A stretch of 64,000 nt of DNA from positions 378,578,400 to 378,642,399 of the forward strand of contig NC_081407.1 of assembly GCF_030272615.1 (NCBI RefSeq), given 5' to 3'. Each line of letters begins with the position of its first letter. Position 1 is the stretch's first letter. Shown in pieces: positions 35,701 to 47,779 of the stretch. The notes beneath the pieces were generated by a model that did not search any database, was not told where the DNA came from, and was given only the letters and a program-made list of their open reading frames with translations. Made by a program: the position numbers and the translations under genes. This stretch comes from Cryptomeria japonica (lineage: Eukaryota; Streptophyta; Pinopsida; Cupressales; Cupressaceae).

Positions 35701-38700
35701 AGAGGACACCTTTCATAATCAAAGCACTATCAAACACTATCCCCACTGCCCCATCGAGGCTCACAAACCCACTACAACCATCTACAATACCAATCATCCC
35801 ACCAAACGAACCAGTAATCCCATCAGCAGCACCATTAGCAGCAGCAACTATCTCAGAACCCGCAGTAGCATCTATGGCACCAGCCGTTCCAATAGAAGCC
35901 ACTAAATCAACACTGCCGATACTTCCAGTGACAAATCCTTTAATCCCCATCATGGTTCCTACAACACCGATCACTACAAAGATACATAAACCAATCACGC
36001 CTGCAATATTCAACTCCAGCGACATCCCAGTATGGTATAGCAATCGGATGCTGGAGAGTGATTCAGAGACCGACTCACATGAGTGGGAATTTGATTCTGT
36101 ACAGCTTAACGCTTCAGATGAGGAAGACACATCACCACCTCCACCCCGCAAAGACATACCTGTTTATGGAGAAGCACAGATAAAGACCACTTGGGTACCT
36201 GAGCTGGAAACATCTTCCACAGACCCTACGTCTCATCCTACGCCTGATTCTGACAAGGAGAGTACCATTAACGACCTTCACCACACTGTCTTAACCCTCA
36301 CTGATACCTCTAACGAACTTAATCTAATCGATGAAGTAATGCCCATTATCCACCCTGAACTCATCGAATGGAACCAACCAAATCCCCCATGTCTTGACCT
36401 CTTCCAGAACGATGAGGCTATCATTGACTTTTTGGAATTACGGGATAATCTACCAAGTGGGGATCACAAAGCTGGATTCGCCATTGAACTTAATAGCGCA
36501 GCATACTTCGGGGCGGATGCCAAACCCTTCAGCTGCAAAAATATAACATTAAAACATGGATCTTCCAGTGAAAACCACACTGTGGCACTGTTTGATCCAA
36601 CAAAAGTAAAAAGAAAGAGCGTATCCAATGGTGAAAACCTCTCTGAGGCACCTGAGGATGAAGGGTTTGACATTCTCCCTGCTAGTACACAACAGGAACG
36701 ATCTACGATTCTTATCGAAGAAACCAAAGAATACAATGTGGGGACTCCTGAAAACCCTCATATCATACATCTGGCATCTCTTCTCACTCCAGAGGAACAA
36801 CCTCAATTCAGAGAGTTCTTCCAGAAGCGTCAGATCAACTTTGCATGGTCATATGCAGACATGCCTGGGCTTGATCCTGATTTAGTCATGCATCACCTCA
36901 CCGTAGCAGAAGGAGCCAAACCTGTCAAGCAAAAGCTTCGTAAGATGCATCCCCAGATTGCAGTGCTAGTCAAAACAGAACTCAAGAAACTCCTAGATGT
37001 TGGTTTCATTAGACCAATTGATTATGCAGAATGGATCTCCAATATTGTGCCAATTGGCAAACCAAAAGGGGGCATCCGCATTTGTACAGACTTCAGAGAC
37101 CTGAATAAGGCCTGTCCTAAGGATGACTTCCCCCTACCAAATATTGACATCATAGTGGATCTAACAGCAGGACATGCCATGCTTTCACTCATGGATGGCT
37201 TTTCAGGATACAATCAAATAAAGATCGCACCAGAGGACCAACATAAGACAGCCTTCACATGTCCATGGGGCACATATTGCTGGAATGTAATGCCTTTTGG
37301 TCTAAAGAATGCAGGAGCGACCTATCAAAGAGCAATGACCACCATCTTCCATGACATGATGCATACTATGATGGAAGATTATGTGGATGATTTACTAGCA
37401 AAATCACTCACAAGAGAAGGACATCTCCATATCTTAGATCAAATCTTTGATAGACTGGAACAATATCATGTTCGACTCAACCCAAAGAAATGTGTCTTTG
37501 GAGTGACCTCTGGGAAACTTCTAGGATACATTGTCTCAAGCAAAGGTATTGAGGTCGATCCAGCAAAGGTTAAAGCAATCATGGACATGCCACCAACACG
37601 GAATATCAGTCAGCTAAGGACACTACAAGGACGGCTTCAATCCATCCGCAGATTCATTGCACAATTGGCTGATAAGTGTCACCCATTCACACACCTGCTA
37701 CACAAGAACATACGCTTTCAGTGGGATGACAAATGCCAACAAGCATTTCAGACGCTTAAAGACTATCTCATGAATCCCCCATTGCTGATGCCACCAGATC
37801 CAAGAAGACCATTGTTACTTTACATCTCAGCGACAAGTACAGCATTAGGTGTACTACTGGCACAACATAATGCAGAAGGTAAAGAGTGTGCTGTATACTA
37901 CATCTCTCGCACACTGGTTGGCTATGAACTCAATTACACACCTATTGAGCGAGCTTGCCTAGCAGTAATCTTGGCAGCCACTAAATTGCGGCACTATCTG
38001 TTGACACACAAGGTACAACTCATTGCAAAGATTGATCCACTCAAGTACTTACTTAACAAAGCAGCATTGACAGGCCGCTTGGCCAAATGGGTGATGATTC
38101 TAAGTGAATTTGACATCGAGTATGTGGACCGTAAAGCTATCAAAGGGCAGGTCATTGCAGATCAGTTGGCCGATGCACCACTCATAGGCGATCATCCCCT
38201 CATTTCCAATTTTCCAGATGAAGAGATATTCATGATCACAGAAGTACAACCATGGAAACTATATTTTGATGGTTCATACACTAGGCATGGCTCGGGGGCA
38301 GGCATTCTGTTTATCACACCTCAAGGTGATAGCATCCCGAAGTCTTACAGGCTCACATTTCCATGCACAAACAACATAGCAGAGTATGAGGCCTTGATCA
38401 CAGGACTCAGGTTAGCCGTACAGTGGAAATTACAAGAACTACAAGTATATGGCGACTCACAACTGGTCATTCGACAAGCAACAGATGAATATCAGACCAA
38501 AGATGATAAAATCATGCCATACAAGCAAATGGTGGACAATCTAAAGACATCATTTACTACTATCACTTTTGAGCAGATACCAAGAGATCAGAATCGAGCT
38601 GCTGACGCTATGGCTACTATCGCATCTCTCCTAGATCTTCCACAGAATTCAACACGCTACGAGTTCTTGGTAGAACAGCTTTGGATCCCCGCTTATGATA

Positions 38701-40004
38701 TCCCTGAATCTGAAATGATATGTCGCCTTGTTGGTTCCGAATCCCCATGGTACGGTGAGTTCTACACCTATCTCCGTGCTCATACTCTTCCTCCTAACCA
38801 ATCAAATAACCAACGAAAAACCTTCATTCGCCAAACTGCTCGATATACCATTATTGCCGAAACCCTATACCGATGTAGTCTTGATGGTACTCTCCTTCGA
38901 TGTCTGGAACAAGATGAGATAACAAAGGCTTTGGAAGAGGTACATGAAGGAATTTGCGGGACTCACTCAAGTGGTCCGTCACTAGCCAAGAAACTCATGC
39001 GAGCTGGATACTATTGGCCATCTATGGAAAAGGATTCCTACTACTTTGTCAGGAAATGCAAGAAATGTCAAGTTCATGGCGACCTGATACATGCACCGGC
39101 CCAGGAACTGCAACCAATCACGACACCATGGCCTTTCTGTCAATGGGGCCTTGACCTTGTGGGTAAGATTCATCCATCTTCATCCAATGGCCATAAATTC
39201 ATTATTACCGCCACCGAATATTTCACCAAGTGGATCGAAGCTGTTCCACTTACCCAAGTCACCGACAAGCAGATCACCTCATTCATCCTCAATTACATCA
39301 TCTGCCGGTATGGTGTACCCATGTCCATCATCACAGATAACGGTCTTCCTTTCAAAAATCAGGATGTCCGTGAGCTTTGTGAGAAATTTCATATCCAACA
39401 CCGCTTTTCCACTCCCTATTACCCACAAGGCAATGGTCAGGTCGAAGCATCCAATAAAAACACATTGAGGATCCTAAAGAAGACAGTCAATGATGCCGGC
39501 CATGATTGGCATGTTCAATTGAATCCAGCATTATGGGCATATCGCACTAGCATTCGAACCCCTATAGGTGCAACTCCTTATTCATTGGTCTATGGTGCTG
39601 AAGCTATCCTACCTATTGAGGTTGAGATACCATCATTACGAGTTTCCTTGCATAATCTCATCGATGATGAAACCTACAGAGTATCCCGTCTCCAGGACTT
39701 AGAGTTACTAGATGAGAAGCGACAAGCTGCATACAATCACCTCAAAGCCTATCAGTAGCGCATGAGCAGAAGTTACAATCACCGAGTTAGATCTCATACA
39801 TTTGAGGTAGGTGATCTTGTTCTACGAGAGAATCCTCGCAACCAACCAAACAAAGAACATCAAGGCAAGTTTGAATCAAATTGGTTGGGCCCATATGTTG
39901 TCATTGCTGTATTCGGGTTCGGGGCATATCAGTTGGCTACTTCCGAAGGAGAACCGCTCGCAGATCCAATCAATAGCATGCACCTCAAACGGTTTTATAC
40001 CTAA
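32719..40004 (+). CDS. gag-pol region of Tat element (fossil)
   Basis: The likely start is the ATG at 32719 (MAQTRSRSRQ) following an A-rich stretch. Parts in order: gag with the conserved PKFKKYRGKGDPRDHVREFH region (about 33200-33500); a Cys-His knuckle of type CEFHQGRGHKTSNC (about 34105); aspartic protease LIDNGAGLNICT (about 34760); a G-patch-like block with GYCKQGRHEPLLPEF and NTGLGFE (35500-35640); a long Pro/Thr/Ser linker; RT with YVDD at about 37380; a first RNase H (37750-38150); a second, archaeal-type RNase H starting WKLYFDGSYTRHGSGAG (38250-38640); integrase with its HHCC knuckle (38940-39080) and DDE core including ITDNG (39120-39480); and an integrase C-terminal GPYVV block. 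It is open over most of its length with about two breaks. Products would form the virus-like particle, copy the RNA and integrate it. Confidence 0.95.
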
Positions 40005-42690
40005 GGTATACAGAGCATCAGGCTCCCCTACATATCAAGAAAATATCAAAAACATTCAAAAAATGTCCTGAAGAAAATACAAAAACATTCAAAAAAGTCA
40101 AGAAAAATCATGCATCCAAACGGTGAACAACCACTCCGGTGGCACCTTGGGTAAGTGCGATGGTGAAAACCTGGCAAACAGGCGCCACTCGTAAAAACAA
40201 TGGCTCTAGTATCTTTCAGGCTCGTTGCGATCACATTCATGCACACACACATCCATCCATCCAAACTATGGCTTGTTATTTGATCTGCAATTAAGAAAGT
40301 ACTCCATGCATCTAGCATCCCACCTTTTCATAGTCCGGTCTACAAATTGGGGGCAATACCCTTACCCTCATGATGGAAGTGGATTCTACATTGTCTTATG
40401 TGTAATTACGCCCTTCATTCAGGCAATCATCAGAAAATATCAAAAACATTCAAAAATGTCTCGCAAAATACCAAAAACATTCAAAAACAATACAAAATCC
40501 AAAAACATCAGAAAACATCGAAAATCACCCAAAAACATGACAACACCTTGTACATATTCATCCGATCAGATACAAAACAAACATTGACCAAATACTCACA
40601 CAAATGACCACTTATCACTCGACCAACACAATCAACATCAACAATCCAAACTGTCTTAAACAAGGATGCATCCTTCCTTATCAAAACAAAGACAAAGTGA
40701 CGTTTTCTTTGACAAGAAAATTATGTTAAGATATCAAATACTTGGTTGATTTGTGAGTACAATCATTTGTTTATCTGTATCGGGATCTTTTCAGCATGGT
40801 TTTGTATCGTTTGCGCATTATTTTCGATGAAGTTTTGGGGCATGTACTAATGGTGTCTACGTGGGAAGTTCACCAAGCTACGTGATCTTATGCCAAATGC
40901 AATCCTAAATCACTACAGCTTGCTGACTACAGCGTATACCTCGACCATATGGGCATGGACCATTACCAAGGATCCATATTCTTTATTCTTTATGTATATA
41001 TACTGTTTTGGTTGCAGGTACAATGCTCATTCTTTGGTTCCTCTTCCTCCAAATTGGATAAAGGTTTTATTTTCTTAGTACGGTATGCACTTGTCTCAGG
41101 ATCTGATCAAGCCTAAGATCAAGGAGGACGATCCAAGTCATGCATGAACGGTGATAATCCTTGTCTGTTCCGCAAGCAATACTCTGGTCGACTTGACCCT
41201 TATATCAAGTCGTTTGTATTAACTTGCTATATAAAAATCCATGAAAGAAATACTCAGGTCATCTTGAATTATTGTGTCAAGATGCTTGTATTCTCTTCCA
41301 ACATTTTAAAAGCTCAATGATGAAAATAGAGCACTATGGATCGTCTTGCATTCCGTTGCATATCACCCATCCACTCATTCGTTCATATATAGGCTTTTAC
41401 ATGCACAAATGACTAAATAAAAGCTGATCTTGGATACAATCACGACCGAGTACTCTGATACATCATCAATGCATCATGCAAAGTCTTAAAAACCTTGCAT
41501 TCCTCATGATCATATCATCCTTGCATTTAGGTGCATCTTGCATTACGTCCATTCATGTCATTTTTCAAAAACATTGCATATAGTTCATTATTGACATTAG
41601 TTTTCATTAAAAATCATTGTCATCATTGCATCAATCATAAATAATTAGATTCATTCATAGGATCAAATTGTCTTTGGTTGTATTAAATCATTTACTAAGC
41701 ATTTCATCCAGTGTAAATTATCCATTGTCATTTTATTAATCTTTTCACCATTTATCATTTGCATACATTTCTTTCTAGTTAAAAGATGCATTCATTCATT
41801 ACTAAGTATCTTCTTATATTCATTGTAAGATTCATTCACATTACATTTATTATCATCACATTAAGGTGCAGTTATTATCCCCATTAGTTATCATATTATC
41901 ATTTGTCATTACCAACATATTTAAAAACGCATTTAGAATCATAAAACACCATTTGTTTTCAAAACATTGGTTTATACCATCTCATGTATCCCTTTTACAT
42001 ATGCATTCATTTAAAACACATTATCATAAATAAACACTTGTACTTTACATTTGTTTATCCATCTGCATTCATTTCGGCATCATCATATAAACATTTGTAC
42101 TTTACATTTTGTTTATCCATATGCATTCACTTAACATTTTGTTTATCCATATTACATTCATCTAAACACATCTAGATGCATATTTATACATATATATCAT
42201 TCATTCAAAACCATTGCATTGACATCATCACATAAATCATCTTATCATTGCATCGCAATAGGAAACACCATCAAAATCCTGTTCATACATCAAAGCATAA
42301 GCATATATCATCATGGCATTCCATACATAAAGCATTCCATCATAAACTCATCATTAAAAAAAAAAAAAAAAAAAAAAAACATCATACACATATAAACCTG
42401 CATTCATATGTCAGTATCTCACATCATAACTCATCATAAAAACATGCATAAAAGAAACATCTCATCAAATGCATACATGTACACATATACATCTAAGCAA
42501 TAAATCATCATCATGCATAAACATCCATACATCATCACATGCATAAATCATCACAATATGGGATCTCCTCATATATATCATCTCATATATCAGAGTACAA
42601 TGAAGTCTACAAAAATCGGCTACCAAAGAGCCATCCAAGATACAGTCCAAAAATAGACAATGATACAATACATGTATGCAAGAATTCTCT
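40005..42690 (+). other. Spacer between pol and antisense gene
   Basis: Non-coding. Phrases like CAAAAACATTCAAAAA recur at 40040-40110 and 40430-40540. From about 41560 to 42540 the plus strand is rich in CATT and CATCAT, with local tandem copies at 42020-42140 and a poly(A) run at about 42356-42379. No frame resembling a known protein. Confidence 0.6.
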
Positions 42691-42691
42691 C

Positions 42692-44746
42692 TCAAATGCC
42701 GCTCTGGCCAGATGCTGTACCTGCACCACCCCTACCTACTCCACCACTGGTGCCTGCCCCACCTGATCCATCTCTCCGTGGAGGCCTCATCGAACCCCCA
42801 CTCTCTCCTGCATCTCCTGATCTATCCCGCCTCAAAGGACCCATCACTCCCCCACTACTCTGCATCCTCTGTGATCGCTCGGATCTCGACTGTCGCATTT
42901 GGGTATAACTGAGAGCTCACTGACTGAATGGCACCACCTGCTCATATAAACCTCGCCAGTACTCTATCTCAGCCTGTGCTCGCCCAAACTGCCTCATAGT
43001 CTCCCCTGAAGGACCCTGTGCTCCCGCTCGGACTCTCTCCTGCAGCTCCGCCAATCTCTCCACTGCCGTATCTCTCTCCCGCAGCACCACTGTCAGCTCT
43101 GCCTCATGTGCAAATAGCTGCACATCCCTAGCTGCTACCTCCGCCTCTAATCTCTCTACCCGGGTCTGCAAATAACCTATCATGTGCTCCCGCAGACCCC
43201 CAGTAGCTCCCTCCCCCATGGCCATGGCTGCCGCACCTGTATCATCCCCTCCACTAGGTACCTCCCCTGCACCACCCTCTCTTGCACCTGTATCCATAGG
43301 GATCTCTCTCTCCATCCCCCTCCCACTCAGCTGCACTCCTCCCTGCATCAAAGGACCCTGTGATATCTGTAGTGGTAACCCCCCTCTCCCTCTCCGCTGT
43401 CTCGGCATCCCCATCCCTCCTCCACCTCCTCCACCACCACCACCTCCTCCTCCTCCTCCTCCTCCTCAGCCTCCTCCTCTCCATCCTCGTCCCCTCTCAT
43501 CCTCAAACGATGGGATCGGCTCCGCTGGATCTGATATACGTCGAATCGGGTGCGCCGCCCGATACTGGGTATACTTTGCTGTAACCCCTGCATCAACGAC
43601 CCTCGGTCGTAGATCCCATGGCCTCGCTTGTAGTGTCTGAAACTCTGCTAGTGCCTGATCATACGATAGCACTAGACCCCATGCATACCGCTCTCGGATC
43701 ACTCGTGCATACTCCCCTGATCCACTCGGCAGTCCCTGCTGCCGTCCAAACTGCCTCATCACCCGTCCCGACACCTGTCTCTCTATGTGATAAGACGTCC
43801 TCCCAATGAGGAATCAGGTCATAAAGCAATATGGTAGTGCCTCCGCATCATCCTCCCATGGCTCACACTCCAAGTATGGCCGCCATATCACTGCCTCTAA
43901 ATCATCTAATACCCGCCTCCACCACTCTAGCTTCCCCAAGTGGGGCTGGCTCATCATACCACTATACATGAACATATAGGGCTGGTCCACGGCTCGGAAT
44001 CTCAGACTCACTGGTCGAGTCACTGGTAGGTGCTCCCATGCCCACACATGCAGTAGCGTCATGCCCACTGCAAGAGACCCCCGCCCTCTGTACACTACCT
44101 CATGTAACTCCTGGTACATGTGCGCTAACACGCACGGCCCCCAGGCATATCGGGTCCCCTCTGTCACCATCATCTCTATCACCTGTCCCCATCCGACCGC
44201 CAATCCATGTGACCGCCTGTCTGGACATAGAAGTCCTCCCACGATCCCTGACAAAACTGCTGGAAGGGGCTCATATAGTGCCGCTATATCCTCCCATGCG
44301 ATCGAGCCATCATCAATATATACATCCTCATCAAATATCCTCTGGCAAGACACCGTCCCCCAAGATCGATCATATGTCACCAGCTACCCTCGAATCGGAA
44401 TCCGAAGAATACGCCACACGTCCTCCAATGTCACCGTCATCTCGCCCTGGGCCAGATGGAACGTGCACGTCTCACTATGCCATCGCTCTGCCAATGCTGT
44501 GATCAGGCCGTGATTCATCTGAATCACAGGCATATGCATCACCTCGTAGAGGCCAGTAGCCGCAATACAATCAATCTCTATCTGCGTCAATCGATCCCGC
44601 AATCCCTGTGTCGCGGGGTGGCGCTCGCGTAACTGCAACACGTGCAGATCCTCCTGCACATAGATATTCATCCAACCACCATCAGTTGTTTTGTTATCAA
44701 ACTTTCTTAAGTTTAAACCTAGACTATCATCAGATACTTTGATCAA
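42692..44746 (-). pseudogene. Antisense plant mobile domain (PMD)-like gene inside Tat element (fossil)
   Basis: Minus-strand translation from about 44746 to 43500 shows PMD (aminotransferase-like plant mobile domain, as in MAIN/MAIL1) landmarks in order: AATGLYEVMHMP, LITALAERWHSETCTFHL, GEMTVTLEDVWRILRIPI, then YAWGPCVLAHMYQELHE, and finally RVMRQFG. The C-terminal third is Gly/Arg-rich and then a predicted coiled coil with ARDVQLFAHEAELTVVLRER. Known: cellular PMD proteins help control transposons, PMDs occur in transposons, and Tat-lineage elements often carry extra frames after pol, some antisense. Here the gene is in several pieces. Its product, if any, would be a captured PMD protein made from its own promoter. 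Confidence 0.8.
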
Positions 44747-44943
44747 GTATCTTCGGGTCTCAACAGGTAAGCAATCATGGCCGCCTAGACTTCAACAGGC
44801 ATTTATCCTAACAAATAACCTAAGTCTCATCGGGCTGCTATGGTTCAAAACAACTCCCACTGCACCTCGCCATCCATCAATCGTTAGTCATCCGGAGATT
44901 TATTTTGTCCGAAACTGGGGCATCTCGTTATCCCAAGGCAAAA

Positions 44944-45229
44944 GCGCTATTTTATCTACAATAGCGCTAGTTATACACAATAGCGCTACAACCACATCAA
45001 TAGCGCTCAAACCTTTCTACAATAGCGCTACAACACCAAAAGCGCTAAAAACGCTATACAATAGCGCTATTACCCATCAATAGCGCTCAATTAACCATAC
45101 GATAGCGCTAATTTGTCAAAAGCGCTAAAACATGCCTACAAAAGCGCTAATTAATAGCAAAAGTGCTCAAACTAGATTACAAAAGTGCTATTGCAGCACA
45201 ATAGCGCTACTTCATGGAGCAAAAGCGCT
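44944..45229 (-). repeat. AGCGCT array 2 (antisense leader)
   Basis: Thirteen exact AGCGCT palindromes at 44944, 44964, 44983, 45002, 45024, 45041, 45063, 45082, 45104, 45121, 45143, 45203 and 45224, with AGTGCT at 45162 and 45184 filling the remaining places. Spacing is 17-22 bases. On plus the unit reads CAATAGCGCT, the reverse complement of array 1. Relative to the antisense gene it reads AGCGCTATTG, as array 1 does relative to gag. Confidence 0.95.
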
Positions 45230-45496
45230 AAAAACCTAGTTCCAGTGCTCTTGCTCTGACTTGACTTGGACTTAGCTAAAAACATACCAAAAATGCATAA
45301 AAAGTGAGTTTTCGAATTTGCGTACCGCTGGTCCATAGTCGGCTGGGCACTGGTACCGACGGACTCGCTCAAATCGGTGCTCGATGATCGGAAATGGCAT
45401 CGTAGCTCCTCGTTGCTCCTCCAAATGTCATTGTCAGAGCTCTAGTTTTCAACTGGTCGCGGTCACAAATGATCCTATTTTACCCCCTTTCACCCC

Positions 45497-45503
45497 ATTT
45501 ATA
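45497..45503 (-). promoter_or_regulatory. TATA box for antisense gene
   Basis: TATAAAT on the minus strand in the context GGGGTATAAATGGGG, about 270 bases before array 2 and 750 before the antisense gene. It is outside the LTR, so the antisense transcript would have an internal promoter. Confidence 0.6.
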
Positions 45504-45799
45504 CCCCCCGCCGTCACCGTAACTTCGCCCCGCTCATCGCCGTGGTCCCCGTGAACTTCCCGAGCCCCCCATTTCTCCATGTTTCCCCCGATTTCTTCTA
45601 TTTTTCACCAGTATACCTCACTTCTTCCCTTCTATCACCTTGCCAATTTTCATTCTTTTTCGAGAGATCGCCCGATTTTTCGAAATTTTTCGGCCCATCT
45701 CTCGAGGGGGCATACCACCCATTAAATTTACATTTTATGGGGCATTTCTTCACACCAGTTTTTCTTTCTTTGAAACGATGCGATAACCTGCAGCGTCTC

Positions 45800-45812
45800 A
45801 AAGAGGGGCAAA
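45800..45812 (+). promoter_or_regulatory. Polypurine tract of Tat element
   Basis: AAAGAGGGGCAAA directly before the 3' LTR, the expected primer for plus-strand DNA synthesis (one C interrupts the purines). Confidence 0.85.
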
Positions 45813-47248
45813 TGTAGTCACATAAATCAATCCATTTTAATTAAATGAATATTTCGTATTTATTTGATTAAAAATCCACTAGCCGTCAGTTAATTAAATT
45901 AATATTTAATTAATTCATCCCCAAACATTCTTCTATTAATTAAATAAATTATTCAATTTTTTTTTAATTAATTCATTAAAATCAAATTCCAATCAATTAA
46001 ATAAATAAAATCTATTTATTTAATTAAAATCCCCTTTTCCTCTTTTAAATAAATTAAATAAAATATTTATTTAAATCATTATCCCCACCCCACTTGCATT
46101 TTCCTACAAATGCAACTTGCACACATTTTGAAATAAATGAATTTTTATTTTAATAAAATCCTATTTTCCCTCACCCACCAAATCCACTTGCAAAATCTAA
46201 TCCCCTTCTAGATTCTTCTAACCCCTTCCTAATTAGCCTAATCCATCCCCTAATTATTGTCACATTCCTAAGCAAAATGGAGTCACTTCTCAAGTGGCCC
46301 AAAGTCTTGGATAACCATTGAAGGTTTTCAACCTTCAACCACCAAAAACCCCAAAGTCTTTGAAAACCATTAAAGGCTTCCAACTTTCAACCACTTAATC
46401 CACAAAGTCTCCAATAACCATTAATGGTTAATTCAACTCTCCCACATGGTTAAAACATTTGTTTTGACTCAACCTCTACCCAACCCAAAGGTCTCATCAG
46501 GCCATTAATGCTTTGACCATGATTATCTCTTAATCATTTGCACAAAGGTTTATCCTTGGATTAACTCCTAATCTAGTGGGTAATCCTAATTTAGGCTTGA
46601 CTCTTAGCCTTTAGATAACCATGAGGTCTTCTCAGGCGTTTAATGCCTCCAACCTCTTCTCTCAACCCAATCCTGTGTTGACACTTGTCACTATTTTATT
46701 GGTGCCAATTGTGCACATGGATCCCCAACTTTCAAGCTTGACCCTTGATTAAACCTTTCAATCCTGGCCATCCATTGCTCCATTTTTCCTATAAATAGAG
46801 CCCATTCCTTCATAATCCAGATCCTGAAAACTTGTAAGCATTTAGACTATAGCCATTTTAGAGAGCATTTTAGCATAAACAATCTAAATCTTATCTTTTT
46901 GGTTAAATATTGTCATTTTAGCATTAAAATAGCTTTTCATTTCATGTTTGGAGCTATTCTACAATCTCAATCCTCCATAAGCATCCATAGTGCAAAAAGC
47001 TGCTGAGAGCTACACTATTTTGGAACTTGGAGAGGAGAGGAACAAGGGAGAAAGAGCTAATGTCATGTTAAGAGATAGTTGGAGATATCTCATTATCTTA
47101 CTTCTTTAGTTAGATTCATTAGCATGTTTTTAGTGTCTCCTTTGGAATGCCTTCGTATGTTTTGGTTTTTGATTGATTAACTCTAACATCTTGTGTGTTT
47201 TGTGTTGTTTGATCTTAAACTAACATTGTGCCATTTAGGAGGGCATCA
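45813..47248 (+). repeat. 3' LTR of Tat element
   Basis: 1,436 bases, aligning end to end with 28507-29941 with about 11 differences by eye. TATA box at 46790-46797. Followed by the target duplication ACAAC at 47249-47253. Confidence 0.95.
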
Positions 47249-47779
47249 ACAACAATTACTAAAATTAGAGACCTTAGTCCCTATCATTAACTAAGGTCAA
47301 GGCTTCACTGGGAATTTGAAATGAATAGGATTTTGTTTGGGAACTCCAATTTCTATTAGCTATAAAAATTTCCTACAAGCTCAAATAAAAATAATAACTA
47401 TTTCCAATATAACTTGAAATATAATGCACACATAATCATACAATTGGCAACAATTTAATTCTTCACTACCAACATATTCGAATAGAACATCATACTATGA
47501 ATTGATTATATTTTAATATTTTTTAACCACATTTGACATCGATTTGTAATATAAAAAGTGTAGATAATTTTATTTTTTTATTAGATAAGGTGGGAAGACG
47601 ATCCTGCACCCAAAGTTATAATATTAAAATAGAGAATTTAAAAAAAAAACAAGTTACTGCACAAACATAATCCCAAAACTATCAAAATAATAAACCACAA
47701 AAAAATATGTACACTTCATACTATGGAGGCTCATAAGAGAATTCAACTCTTTCATGACCAATTTTATTCTTTAATTCTA
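47249..47779 (+). repeat. 980-base repeat, copy C, right part
   Basis: Continues the copy split by the Tat element, matching 23322-23855 of unit A, until the N gap. Confidence 0.85.

Larger units (their letters stand above)
28507..47248 (+). mobile_element. Ty3/gypsy Tat/Ogre-lineage retrotransposon, young, nearly complete (fossil)
   Basis: An 18,742-base element bounded by TG...CA LTRs and a 5-base target duplication ACAAC (28502-28506 and 47249-47253). Order: 5' LTR 28507-29941; tRNA-Trp primer site 29944-29982; AGCGCT array; long leader; gag-pol 32719-40004 with protease, G-patch, RT, two RNase H domains and integrase; a long spacer; an antisense PMD-like gene 42692-44746; second AGCGCT array; polypurine tract 45800-45812; 3' LTR 45813-47248. 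The LTRs differ at roughly 11 sites by eye (about 0.8%), so the insertion is recent, perhaps one to three million years at slow gymnosperm rates (inference). The gag-pol region has about two breaks and the antisense gene several. Dual RNase H and large size place it in the Tat/Ogre lineage. Confidence 0.95.

Noticed and set aside
35543-36157. 204-codon minus frame within gag-pol
   Set aside because: Shadow of the Pro/Thr/Ser-rich linker of the pol frame, no independent support.
43254-43640. Pro-, Arg- or Leu-rich frames at 43182-43640 on both strands
   Set aside because: Shadows of the low-complexity GC-rich tail of the antisense PMD-like gene.
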